Below are positions 23,767 to 34,430 of a DNA stretch of 64,000 bases, piece by piece. Both the position numbers and the translations under genes were made by a program. The stretch is taken from contig NW_013546998.1 of assembly GCF_000711695.1 (NCBI RefSeq), positions 62,001 through 126,000 on the forward strand, written 5' to 3'. A model generated the notes under the pieces. The model had not been told where the DNA came from, searched no databases, and saw only the letters and a list, made by a program, of their open reading frames with translations. Within the stretch, counting starts at the first letter, position 1. Each line of letters opens with the position of its first letter. This stretch comes from Tilletiaria anomala UBC 951 (Eukaryota > Basidiomycota > Exobasidiomycetes > Georgefischeriales > Tilletiariaceae).

Positions 23767-25852
23767 TCAATCGGACCACTCCTCGGAATGATGGTCGTCG
23801 GACCACTCGGGATTTTCGAAAGGATGATCGTCGTAATCCTCTTTTTCGACTACCTCACGCTCAACCCGACTGATCAGGGAATCGATCTCGACGAAGTGCA
23901 GCTCATTCACCGCGAACTTGCGGTGTTTGCGGCTCGCAATGTGCTGCGGAGCGATCGACACGTAAGCAACAAAGATTGCACCACTTCTGGATCTCCCACT
24001 CACTTCGTCAAAGTCGTCGTATTTGACCCTGCAGTTTTCGCAATAGCCTGGCTTCTTGTCCTCTCTCTCGCGCTGAACTGCATCATTCGTGCTGACCGAT
24101 CTGCGCATGCCGGCCAGAGGATTCGCGCCTTTGTTGGCTGCACGCATTGCCAACAGCTGTCTCACGGGTCCTAATCGCTCCTTTGGGTACATGGCTCCTA
24201 GTTTGTGGCCAGATGGAGTCATGGTCATGGTCCTGCGACTGAGCTGAGCCACACGCGGGTCCATCGCGGCTTGGCCTCCCGCTCCCGCGTGCTCGTTCAG
24301 AGCCGATGTGGTGGAGCCCCAATTGGAAGTGATAGCCACGCTGTTGCCTGAAGCAAGAGGATAGTCTCGTTGCATCTCCGTCGTCAAAGGATTCAAGTCA
24401 GCTGGAGGAGGGAACAAAGGCTTGCGTAGTTGGCTGAGGGACACCGAGCGTCGAAGTGTCTGATGCGCATTTTGTGAGGGCCCTTGCTGACGTCTGCGAA
24501 AAGCTTCGCAGCGCGTGAATGGGCACCTGCCTTCGCCATCGTTGTACAGCACTGGCCAGCTCGGGTCGTGATGGGGCCCGGTCTTCTTATGCTCTTCAAT
24601 TGCAATCGGACGATGCTCACCCGTGGCGTCTTCCACGAGCAGGTAATAGCAGCCCTTAGAGAAGTAATAATGATCTTGCCTCTGCGCAAGCAAGTCTCGT
24701 TCAAGCGTTCCGTGAAGCTTTTCTTGATGCAGCATATGGGAAAGGTCATGACGGACTTCTGGAGGCTGATAGAGCTGCACTTTATCCTCGAGCGTGTCAA
24801 GGATTGTGAGGAATTCTGTAAAAGCATTAGCGTGTCCATCAGCAGCCGTGGTGAGAATGATGAGACCGCAGTCGGCAGTCGCGCTTACTCTGCTTGACCC
24901 AAATCCTGATGTTCAAGCGTGCGGCCTTTGTGAGTACATCATTGGATTGTTGGCGAGCATTTTCGTCGAATGGGTTGCGGTCGGAATGAATAGGAACCCT
25001 GAAGCAAAATCTGAGTCAGTAAAAGCGTGCTTTTAGTGGGCAGCTTTGGGCTGCTCACTGATTAAGAGGAAGTGAATTGCGTGCGGCGACTGGAAGATTC
25101 ATGTTCTCCTTGGCCCTCAAAGCAGTATCGCCTGCGCGACTGCTTCCCTTGCCTGCTGCCTCGCGCTTGCTGAAGGAAGATCTTCCGGAGACTAGATGCG
25201 TGCAACTCTTCGAGAAGAAAGGCTCCACATGCTGCCAAAGGCATTGGAACAGTTTGTGATTAACATCTGCGGTTGACGTTTGTGTAAGAAGTGCACATTG
25301 ACTCACACCTCCCAAGGCTTCCACGCGTGCGGCAAGCTCTTCTTTTTCAGCATCATTGAAATCGTCCAAATAGAAGATGAAGGTGGGGAAAGCCTTGCGG
25401 TACTTGTTCCTATATGCAGCCATCTCAACGGCGCGTTGTTTCTCACGCGCCATGCGCTCAGCCTCTGATATCCTTGGATACTTATCAATACGGGTGGTGG
25501 TTTCAGTTACCGATCTGTTCGTCTTTGCGATGACTTTCTTTCCATGCTGCTGATCCTTTCCCATCAATAAGGTTGTTGCACCTGGCGCTTCCTGCTTAGG
25601 CAAAGGATGCTGGTCGCGCACGGTGAAGCCAGAGATGCTCATGGCGAGGTTCTCCCCCGTTCCTGTGCTAGGCGCGTCTGCTGCCACGTCCATGCTACTC
25701 TCCGTCTTGGAGGAGCGGCTTCGCTTGCTGGGGCTAGGAGCAGTGTTGCGGAAGTGGACCTGCTCAAGAGGTACTGCCCGCTTCTTTGGAGTGACGGCCA
25801 TCGGCGCTGCGCCTCGCTGGGGAGGCCCGACGAATTCAACCTTGGATGCCAT
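23767..25852 (-). CDS. DBF4: Dbf4/Dfp1-type regulatory subunit of Cdc7 kinase
   Basis: Dbf4 binds and activates Cdc7 to make DDK, the kinase that phosphorylates MCM helicase and fires replication origins. Exons 25852-25307, 25231-25059, 24998-24889, 24815-24004 and 23943-23767 give 605 residues. The BRCT-like motif N spans the first intron (FPTFIFYLDDF, then HVEPFFSKSCTHLVSG). Motif M lies near residue 345 (EHRPIAIEEH), and the C-terminal Dbf4-type zinc finger (motif C) has CENC followed by HIASRKHRKFA. The zinc finger is interrupted by intron 23944-24003, which is 60 nt long and has no stop in frame. The protein ends in an acidic Asp/Glu/His tail. Residues 1-110 carry Lys/Arg-rich likely nuclear signals. 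It is divergent from an unrecognised gene. Confidence 0.9.
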
Positions 25853-26691
25853 GCTCGCTCAATACTGAAGCTTCGAGGCAGGGTTGCAAGTGAGCACGCT
25901 CGCCTTGCCTGTCTCTGGCGTCTAGCTGATCCTGCCGCAATACATTTGCCAGGCTCTCCCTTTCCTGCGCCTTCACGTTGGGGTTCCAGTGGGAGATGGC
26001 AAGCTTGAGGAGCCACAGAGCGTGAGCTGATGCTGTTCCTCACGCGGCTGGGGTTTCTTCAAGCTGCGAGCTGGCGGGTCCGAGACTCAGGCTCTCAGTG
26101 TGCCTGTATCCTGTACCGCATTGGGGATCCTAGGAGGCGTCCCTTGGCTCTATGGCAGTTGCCTGATGCTGTCGCAAGGAGTCCCAAAGACAGAGAAGAA
26201 CAGCTCCTGCGAATCACCCACCAGTCATGAGCCAGCCACACACCATCTGCAGGAGAGAGAGAGTCACCCCAGGCCGAGAGGAAACTCGAGTGTTGTTGCA
26301 TTTCCCTTAGTGAATATGTCTCCGCCACACGCGTCGCGTCGCGCTTCTCGCCAGTCAGTCAAGGGGCCATTCTAACCCTAACTAATAATTAACTACATGT
26401 TTCTCGCATTTGCATCGCCGTGGAACCGTGATCATGAACTTGTTCCTGGGTGACTGCACGCCATTGTTCTTGCAACGACGTCCGCTGACCGTAGGTCGGA
26501 TCGCTCCTCTCTAGAGACGCAAGTAGGTGGCGATCATTGCATTTTCGGCAGGGTGATAAAGTCCCAGTACCGCCCGATTTTTGGCCCCTTCACGGTCACA
26601 AGGCGACAGTGTAGCCAGGGCTGAAAGGGAAGAGTACTGGGCGAATAGGATTGCTGTGTTTTGGGCTGTATGTGGTGCGGCTTCAACTCAA
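25853..26691. promoter_or_regulatory. Divergent promoter region of DBF4 and the 26692 gene
   Basis: About 840 bp. A telomere-like CTAACCCTAAC motif occurs at 26372-26382; such a motif can be a factor-binding box in promoters. No gene is recognised inside; reading frames are short and lack homology. Confidence 0.45.
26372..26382. promoter_or_regulatory. Telomere-repeat-like motif (telo-box)
   Basis: CTAACCCTAAC corresponds to a little less than two units of the TTAGGG telomere repeat. It lies in a promoter interval, about 310 bp from the downstream start, so binding by a telobox factor is more likely than a telomere relic. Confidence 0.35.
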
Positions 26692-27673
26692 ATGAGTCAT
26701 TCCAAAAGCATTCGAGCTGTCCTTGGAGAGGATAGCTCGCCGCTATGGCTCGTCCTGGCATACGAATCCGAAGCCGACGGTAAAGTAACGCCTGACAAAC
26801 AAAAGGCCTCAGGGATTAAGGGCAAGGAGGCTGCATCTGGCACTTCTTCCGTGAACATCACCGTGATCGGACTGAGATCTGACGAAGCCAGGAATTACTG
26901 CGGACGCCAAGTGAGTGCCAGTGCTTGATCACCGTAACAAGGGGGAGTATTGAACTGACATTCCATATAACCCCCTGCGGCGAGCTCTCCGCAGGAAGGC
27001 ACCATTGAGGATATCCGTGAGCTCTGGACCCCAGAACGCATGCAAGTTGTTGAGAGCCAAGATGGCAATATTTCGGTCCGTTTCCTTCGCAGTGGATTCT
27101 TCACGGTATCCTCGTCTTGCTGACAGTCTCTAATACATCATAGCTTCAATTGAGCCATGTACATCGGCGCATCATTACCCTTTCACCCGTGCAAGAAGGC
27201 GATGCGCTCAAGCACATCAAATGTGCTGCAATCATGGTAAGTCTGCCGTCTACGCTTTTGAAATATCCGTTGACTAACTTGGCTCAAACGTGCTCATTCC
27301 TATGCCTCTCAATTAGGAAGGGATTCATCCGGACTTGCAAATGCTCCTTCAAAGCCAATCGACCCATATGTATGACAAGTACACCAAAGAGTTGCAAAAG
27401 TACCGTGCAGTAAGTTGAGAAGTGCTGATATCAGCCTGGAGATGTGCTCACTCAATTTACGGCATACACGTACAGCTCGTTAGCACAAACGTCTCAAAGC
27501 CTAAAGCGAAAGCTGCACAGATCTCCACCTTGAATCCGAGCAGAATGAAGTGGGTGCGAACATATATTTGTGAATAATTCAATGCACGGAAGCAAGATAC
27601 TGACGTAAGATACATCTTGTGGTGAGTGCAGACGCGTTCGAAGAGACGACGAGTGCGAATTTGTGGGAGATGA
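26692..27673 (+). CDS. Unrecognised six-exon gene, about 211 residues
   Basis: Exons 26692-26910, 26995-27105, 27144-27236, 27317-27409, 27476-27553 and, less surely, 27632-27673. All introns are GT...AG and all fall between codons (phase 0); intron 2 is only 38 nt but has a CTAATAC branch site. The translation starts MSHSKSIRAVLGEDSSPLWL. It appears to hold a compact, strand-rich head (VNITVIGLRSDEARNYC; NISVRFLRSGFFTLQLS), then a probable long helix (HPDLQMLLQSQSTHMYDKY), then a basic tail (KWTRSKRRRV). If the last intron is not removed, the protein ends about seven residues after KW instead. I cannot name the family. Head, helix and basic tail recall the XRCC4/XLF/PAXX end-joining architecture, but this is only a shape argument. 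Confidence 0.6.
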
Positions 27674-27712
27674 CGATGACTGAGGGCGGCATACCGCATG
27701 CTGGCAACCTCG

Positions 27713-29801
27713 CTAGAAGATGGCCGCGGCATAAGGGCAGTCCTCCAGCTTGTGGTCACTGCAAGGCAAGCACGTCAGCACGGCCCATGGCGCTTGCACG
27801 TGTCGAGTACTTACGTCTCTCCGCAGTCATCACAAGGAGTGGCTTCGTTCTCGTCCCCAAGCTGCCCATGCACAAGAAAATTCTGGGTCGATGTGGCCAC
27901 CTCCTCGCCGAGGCTGCTTGGTGGCCGTTGGACGGCTTGTGCAGAGGATACTGATTCTGGCAGATCCTCTGACCTCAGCTCCTCCACCTGAACAGATAAT
28001 ATTTAGAAGGAAAGTATCATTAGCGCGAGTACAGCAGCTTTGGCTCCGTTCTGCTCTGCATACCTTTTGACGCTCGTCTTCGAAAGCAGCTTGCAGCGAA
28101 GCCATTGCATTTTCCATTTCGATAAATTTGGTGCGACTCTCGGCTTCAGCCGCGCGCTGCTGTGCGAGTTCGTCCTTTGCTTTTATAAGCGCGTTCTTGT
28201 ACTGTTGCTCCGAGGCTGCGAGCTTCGCTAATTTCGCGCGGAAGTATTTCTCTTGCTCTTCCTTCGCATTTAAAGCGTCTGCCAGGTTCTCCTCCAGTCG
28301 TATTACCCTGCTTGCGATGACTTCATTGTTACCATCCATCGGAGTGGATTGTCCATCAGGAACCGCCACTTCCTCTGCAGGTGGAGGCGAAGTCGCCAAG
28401 GCTGTAACTCGATCGAGACTTCCCGAGCATGCAGCGCACACGGATGAGGTATCAACACTGTTCGGGACGTTCAGATTCGAATCCATTCCTTCCGATTCAA
28501 AATTGAGCGACCTGGAGAGTGGCTATGAGGGTCAGCCGATGTCATTCACCGTATCAATCTGTTGTCGCTCACTTCTGGCGTTTTGGAGCAGCTGCTCGGC
28601 GCGATGCCGCCGATTGCAATGCCCAATTGCTCTGCACTGCCATTGCGAAAGAGGTTGTGTGAAGGAGCGCCATTCCCCTCCAATCATCTGCACTGATCTG
28701 TATTTCTTCGAGGCGCCGGAGGACTGCTTCCATTTCCTTGGAGCGCTCCGCATTTGCTCTGATCTGCGTGTGGATGTTGTTTTCGGGCGAGCCGTCTGGC
28801 CCGATGTTGACCCCTTGGTGAACGTTGTGCACTTGGCTTAAAGGACCAGCGTACGCGGCGCGCGATACCGAAGCGAGGTCTGGTAGGACTTGCTTTTTGG
28901 CAAGGCGCTCGCGTTCCAGCTGACATCCTTTAGAGGGGCTTCGTGGCGGCAGCATATTCTCATCGGCTGCCCCAGCCCGTAATAAAATGCTGCTTCTGGA
29001 TGGCAAATTTCCCACGCTAGCGCGTGCCCGAAGTGGGGTGCGCACATTGCCTACTCCGGAAGTTGCGGCCAACGAAGTGGGAGGCATGTTGCCGGCCGCC
29101 AGCGATTTGGATGAGTATGGGCGACCAGATAGCCTCAAAGGTGTCGCGAATGCGTGCGTTTGCGAGCTGGGCCTTGGAAGAGGCTTTAAGGAGGGTGTGC
29201 GCGGGCGACTCGATTCTGGCATTCTGGCATCGATTGAAACGTGATTTGCTCTGGCCGCAGTGTTCACGCCAATGGGGCGATATGAGCTCCGAGACACAGA
29301 ATGTCTAGACAGGCGAGGTATGGATGGACGAGATCGCAGGCCTGAGGAAGGTGTGGCTGAGCGGGACCCGAGTTCGCGTCGTTCATCCATCGCTGAAGTC
29401 CGCGACAGTGAAGACGCAGGCCGCGGGCCGTCATCCTGGGTCGGGAACTCCATCAGCATCGCCGAGGAAAGCTTACTGATCGGAATGAACAACCCAGAGG
29501 TCGGGCTTCTGGTTGTGAAATATTGCCGCCTGCCGGTGGAAGACCAAGGTCAAAATGGAGAGAGGGCCGACACTTGAGAGTTGGACTCGCGCGACACTAA
29601 GGAATAGGGGGAGCACGCTTACCCAAAGACAGTTCCGTTGTTTTTTCCATGCTTCACGTCTGTTTCCACGAGTTCGATCCCAGCGAATAATCCATCTTTA
29701 CCATTTATGGATCCCATGTACCTGAGGTGACCGCGCACCGTGATATTGGGTCGAATGCCGGCGTCGACGAGATCCCCAATTTGTGGAGAGTAGGGGCTCA
29801 T
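27713..29801 (-). CDS. CLIP-170-like microtubule plus-end protein (CAP-Gly, coiled coil, zinc knuckle)
   Basis: Homologue of CLIP-170 / S. pombe Tip1 / yeast Bik1, which tracks growing microtubule ends and helps load dynein-dynactin. Exons 29801-29623, 29529-28573, 28511-28064, 27987-27815 and 27758-27713 give 600 residues. The N-terminal CAP-Gly domain (about residues 5-85) has the groove motif as GKNNGTVFG followed by RQYFTTRSPTSGLFIPI. Ser/Arg-rich sequence follows to about 310. A coiled coil lies about 395-520 (RVIRLEENLADALNAKEEQEK). The last exon completes a CCHC zinc knuckle (C580, C583, H588, C593) and the protein ends AAAIF; in other CLIPs this knuckle binds dynactin p150 or LIS1. 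The ATG at 29801 is the first in frame, but the open frame upstream touches an AG, so a short extra 5' exon is possible. Confidence 0.88.
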
Positions 29802-30485
29802 GACTCTTGGTGAAAGACCGTCGGGCAACTGGAATGAGGAGGGTGCAACAGAGAATCAAAAAGCGGGGGATACTCGAGAGCGACTGATTGTTCTGTGGGC
29901 CTCGATGTTCCAGAATGTGATGGTTATGATCGTGGTTTAGCTCTACCTATGCGAGTCACAAGTCAGCCTTCACAGGATATGTGTTCTGGATGAAGTCAGT
30001 GTATACATAGCAAATGAGTGTTGCTATCTCATCGTCATCCCCAGCAATACGGCGTGCCCTCATCGAGCGTGTGCAACGCGTCGCGTAATATCTATTTATT
30101 AAAACACGTAGGATCTAACATGAATTGGAGGCAATAAAGAGATGAATACTCGGCCGAGAGAGCCATCACAAGAGCAGTGATTCTGATCGATTACATGCGA
30201 CTGCTCGTGATACGTCTTGCATTTTCATTCGATCAACCAACGCATACATTCGTGGTCCTTTCTACAGCAAGTTGTTGGTTTAATGCAATCATATATATGT
30301 GTGTAATGGCGCGCGGCAGGGATTTCGCACTCTGTCCTTCATCGGTAGGGAATTAGATCTCTGCGGTAGCTGCTCCCAAATACGCAGAAGCGAAGACGAG
30401 CCGGCGGGTGCGACAATACCTCGTTCATCTCTAAATCTGCGTCGAGCTTGCACCATCTGGGATAGACGAGCGACCTGCCCTCAAC
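29802..30485. promoter_or_regulatory. Divergent promoter of the CLIP-170-like gene and nudE
   Basis: 684 bp, AT-richer than its surroundings (for example TATTTATTAAAA near 30091). Both genes act on microtubules and dynein, so a shared promoter may keep them at matched levels. No gene is seen inside. Confidence 0.5.
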
Positions 30486-32182
30486 ATGTCCGACACACCG
30501 TGAGTGACGCACTTCGCTACATACTTCCTGTAGTCTCGCAGTCCAAGCATGCTGACGTTTTCCCTTCTCGACTCTCAAATCGAACAAAGGGATACGATGT
30601 CGGCGGAAGCGCAAGTCCGACATTGGAAAGGCAGAGCAAATGATCTCGAGGATATGCTACGAGAGGCTGAAACCACGCTTCAAGACTGGATGGACTCTTC
30701 CAAGGCCCTGGAAGCAGAAATGGAGAGAGAGCTTGCCGCTAGTACACGAGCACAGAGCGATCTTCAAACGCGCAACGAAGTCCTGGCATCGGAAGTGGAA
30801 ACGTGGCGGGTGCGTTCGGTGTCCTGATTGATAAAGAGCCCCTTTTTGACGCTCTCGCGGCTGCTTTATTTTGATTCGCCGACAGAACAAGTTTCAAACT
30901 GCGATCTCCGAAAGCAATCGAGAGCTTGCAGAGTTACGGAAAGAATTGAAGATGACGACAGACACGCACAACGCGTATAAAGCCAAGCTGCGAGATATGG
31001 AACTGGACAACGACGAGCTCGAAAATGCGGAGAGGTAACTGTACTGTTTGCAGACGCGTTCCTGCTAGTATCACTGAGACCGCTTTCACCTGCAGGATGA
31101 TATCCGAGTCTCTCGCCGACATGGAAATCCGGTACAACCGAGCTGTAGAAAAGACAGCGCTATTGGAGGAGGAGGTTGTGGCCAAGGAGCAGCTGCAGGA
31201 GGAGAACCAGCGATTAAAGGATGAAATCAGGGGTATGTGGATTGCTCGATCACCCTCTATCGTCGATGCAGCTTCGAGAACCAGAAGCTGACAGCTGTTC
31301 GTTTGCGAAGATTTGGTGGAAGAGCTTGCCGTTGTGCGGGAAAGCCGATCTGCGTCTGTTGCAAGCAAGGCACCGTCCAGGGTAGCATCTGCTCTGGATG
31401 AGCTGACTCTAGAAGACCTGGATACCAAGCGACCGGACTCCCACAGTCAAGACCAGCAAAGGAGCGAGAGTCGCTCCGGACGAGAATCAAGGCATTCTGA
31501 GCTTCGTGCGTCTGCCATCAGCCGCAGGCGCAGCAGGCTTGATCCGTCTATTCGAGCACCACGACAGTCCCAACGGCTCCTGGGAGCTGGCGCTAATTCC
31601 ATCCAGCAGTCCACACGAGCGGAAGCGAGACCCAGTGTTGCAAATGCCGCCGGCGCTCGTTCACGACTAGCAGACACTTCATTTACTCTAAGAGCAAGCA
31701 AGACATTGGTGCTCCCTGCTCTGAGTCAAATGTCATCTCGAGGGGGGTCATCACAGATGCTTAACGAGATGCAATCAAGACTTACCGCTCTCCAGAGCCG
31801 ACTGAGCTCGATTCGAGACCCTAACCATCCGGATCGAAGTGCCATCCCAAGACCATCATCTCGCCTCGGCTCCAGCGTAGGGCCGGCTGGGCCCGATTCA
31901 CCTGCGGCATTTCGCCCACGCGCTTCCATCGATGCAAATTCTTCTTTCAGCGGTATTCCAATCCCCGCAACGTCGCTATCAAGATCGGCAGCACGAAGGC
32001 CACGAGCAACCACAAGTACGAACGGTGACGCTCTAGAGAATTTCCAAGAGTCATCCGTCGGACCATCGAGGTCCGGGTCCAGAAATTCGACCACTCTTTC
32101 CAGCAGAGTCCAGCCACCGTCTATGTCGATGGAGGATTGGAAGACGTCACGAATACGTATCGAGGGGAGAGGCAAGTCATGA
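30486..32182 (+). CDS. nudE: Nuclear distribution protein NudE
   Basis: NudE (animal NDE1/NDEL1, Neurospora RO-11) is a coiled-coil scaffold that joins LIS1/NudF to dynein and supports nuclear migration and hyphal transport. Exons 30486-30499, 30590-30809, 30886-31034, 31096-31232 and 31311-32182 give 463 residues. Residues about 8-175 form one long coiled coil including the family signature HWKGRANDLEDMLREAE and MELDNDELENAERMISESL. The remainder is Ser/Arg-rich and probably disordered (RSRLADTSFTLRASKTLVLP), as in other fungal NudE proteins. The first exon encodes only four whole residues plus two bases (MSDT), joined in frame to DTMSAEAQVRHW. It is head to head with the CLIP-170-like gene. 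Confidence 0.9.
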
Positions 32183-33640
32183 GCAATTTGCCAAGCACCT
32201 GTACAACGGGCAACCTCTTATGTTTATTCAAAGCGGTAGCGCAAACAGGTGGTGTAAACCCTTGGCGGCTACCACAGTAGTCCTGAAATTGCGTTTGCCA
32301 GCAGAGGTTTCTTGCCTCGCGAAATTGCGAAGTTCTCCTTGTGTCTCATTCTCAGACTGCCGTGACTGCTGCCTGAAGCCAAATGGCGGCACAAAATCCC
32401 TCTCTCAAACTCTCATTGATAAAATGTGTAAAGGTCGTCACCAGCCTTGCGTGCTCATTCCCTCTTCTGTGACAGGGACGCGAGCCCTACGTCATGGGTT
32501 TCTGGCGCTTGTAAATTGTCCCAATAAGGCAGAGTGGACATTCGTAATGGACTGTTTCCCAGGACGTTAGGCTCCCAGCCGGCCGGGTGACAGCCATCAA
32601 CCGCCACGGGCATGCTCTTTTCTTTTACCGACTTGACGGTAGGCGGTGGGAAACGCTAGCTCGAGAGAGGATTGGCACGTTTGGTTTGAAGGAGGGATCC
32701 AGATGAGACTGGTCGATCGAATCGTATGCGGGTCCTCGAAGGTGGAGCTCATGACCCTGCTGCTGCTGCTGAGGTTTCTGTCTCTCTCCTTCAAGAACTT
32801 CACCATCCAGACCACTTAGTGAGATTCGGTTGAGATGCTGGGGTTACTCAGCCTTCACAGAGCGGAGTGCGACGGTTTGAAGTAGGCGCGACCGCCAAGA
32901 GACGGTCGGATTGGCGATCTTGAAGAGACATTCGCTAGTGGAGCACCCTACGCCGTCAGCCTCTCGCTTCGTCCAAGTCTAAGTTAGGCCCGTCCATTCT
33001 TGCAGGATTGCCGGCGCGTCTGTTCTTTGGCATCAAACTCTCTAGCTTTGCGTGCGTGCAGGGTCTGCTTCAGGCGCTGCAGGATTCTTCTTTTTATCGG
33101 GGCCTCCTGCTTACCGTATCCGGGGATGGTCCGGATACCACGAATCAGCCTCACATGTCATGGTTGTGCAGCCTGTGCAATCCGAACGACGGGAGAGGCG
33201 CGAAGGGATGCTTTTTGAACAGATTTGTGAAGTGCGTTGGGTAAATGATACCCCTCACGGGGAGAATGATCTAGAGGCAGAGCTGATTCAAGATACAGGA
33301 ATCAAGGTTTCTGATGGGGAAAGTCCAAAAGGAGAGACGAAGTGATGTAGATATGACTCGGCAAGGTAGTGCTGCCGCCAGACCTTCAACCTGGGGCGAA
33401 TTTTGAAACTTCAAAAATAGTTGGATTAACGACCTCTGCGTCATATGGCCTGCAGTACTGTCGGCATATGAGTATCATAGTTCTCGAAGCTAGGCCGGAT
33501 GAACGATTCAAGTATGGTAGGCAACGGGGAGTACCTTCCCAAGCAGGACCTTAAACCTCTCCATTTCTTAATCCAGCGCATTCCCGCTTCTGTAATATAC
33601 ACTACTAACAGAACCAAGTGAGCTATCAATTGAGGACGAC
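32183..33640. other. Start of gene-poor island, no gene called
   Basis: About 1.46 kb beyond nudE. It contains a short CTG repeat near 32757-32773 and some reading frames of 60-116 codons, none with recognisable domains, splice logic or good starts. At 33010-33345 two overlapping frames on the plus strand look vaguely coding but are not supported by any known family. Confidence 0.45.
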
Positions 33641-33644
33641 GTTC

Positions 33645-34430
33645 AAGTTCCTATCGACTTCCTTTCTGCGTGCCTGGCACGTGCATCGTCTTCACCACTA
33701 GCATTGACCATTCCACGTGCCTTATATAGTCAGTCAGACCGATATACATACCCTTTGACCGTCATTGAAAGCGATATTCAATCGCCAGGAGCAGGCGCAG
33801 AGACGTCAAACGCGCTACAGTCGCGGAACCCTTGCCGTAACTGGTCCCAGGTCGTTGAAAATAGTCTTTAGCGCCTATGCGAACCTTGTAGGGCACGGCT
33901 TGTAAGTTCTCCTTGAGTTTCAACTTGTATATACTGCTAGGACCGATTACCACCATGCCGGGAGGCACATTCATCAGCTCGAATACCTTTATCTGCGCTG
34001 GAGTTCCCTCCTTCTCCATCGCTGTAGCAACTACGGACAGTCATCTTGCTCCTGTAACCCTGTCGGTGTTGGCTCGAGAGGAATACTACCCGCGCTGCTG
34101 CCTGACTAGTGGGCACTCGTGACTGCCTGGGTTCCGATGACGGCTAAAGTGTATGCATATTGATCGAATTGGCCATACAAGGCATGTGGATTGGTCGATA
34201 CTGGCGGTGGAGACGATACAAGTGCCAGGTACGCAGAAAGAAGGTGGGTGGAATCTCGAGAATCGTGGCTATCCGAAAATGCAGAGCCAATTGTGAGAGA
34301 ATATTTAAGTCGATATACAGATGGTTCGCCTGGTGCGTGAATAGATGCTTCAAAGGAACCTGCATCCAATTCAGGGGAATGTGGCTTTACTTTAACTGAA
34401 ATCTGGTTCGAAAGCCTGGACCGCATGGTG
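33645..34430. repeat. Diverged inverted pair of coding-like segments
   Basis: The plus strand at about 33648-33765 and the minus strand at about 34250-34140 resemble each other at roughly 70% of bases over about 110 bp without gaps. Translated in matching frames they give related peptides: plus copy LSACLARASSSP...PRALYSQSDRYTYPLTVI, minus copy LSAYLALVSSPP...PHALYGQFDQYAYTLAVI. Many differences are synonymous. The minus copy sits in a longer frame (34426-34106), and another minus-strand frame at 34019-33762 (starting MEKEGTPAQIKVFELMNVPP) lies between the arms. Family unknown; this may be an old duplicated gene or a transposon part. Confidence 0.45.

Noticed and set aside
32757-32773. Short CTG trinucleotide run
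   Set aside because: Only about five units in noncoding DNA; ordinary low-complexity sequence.
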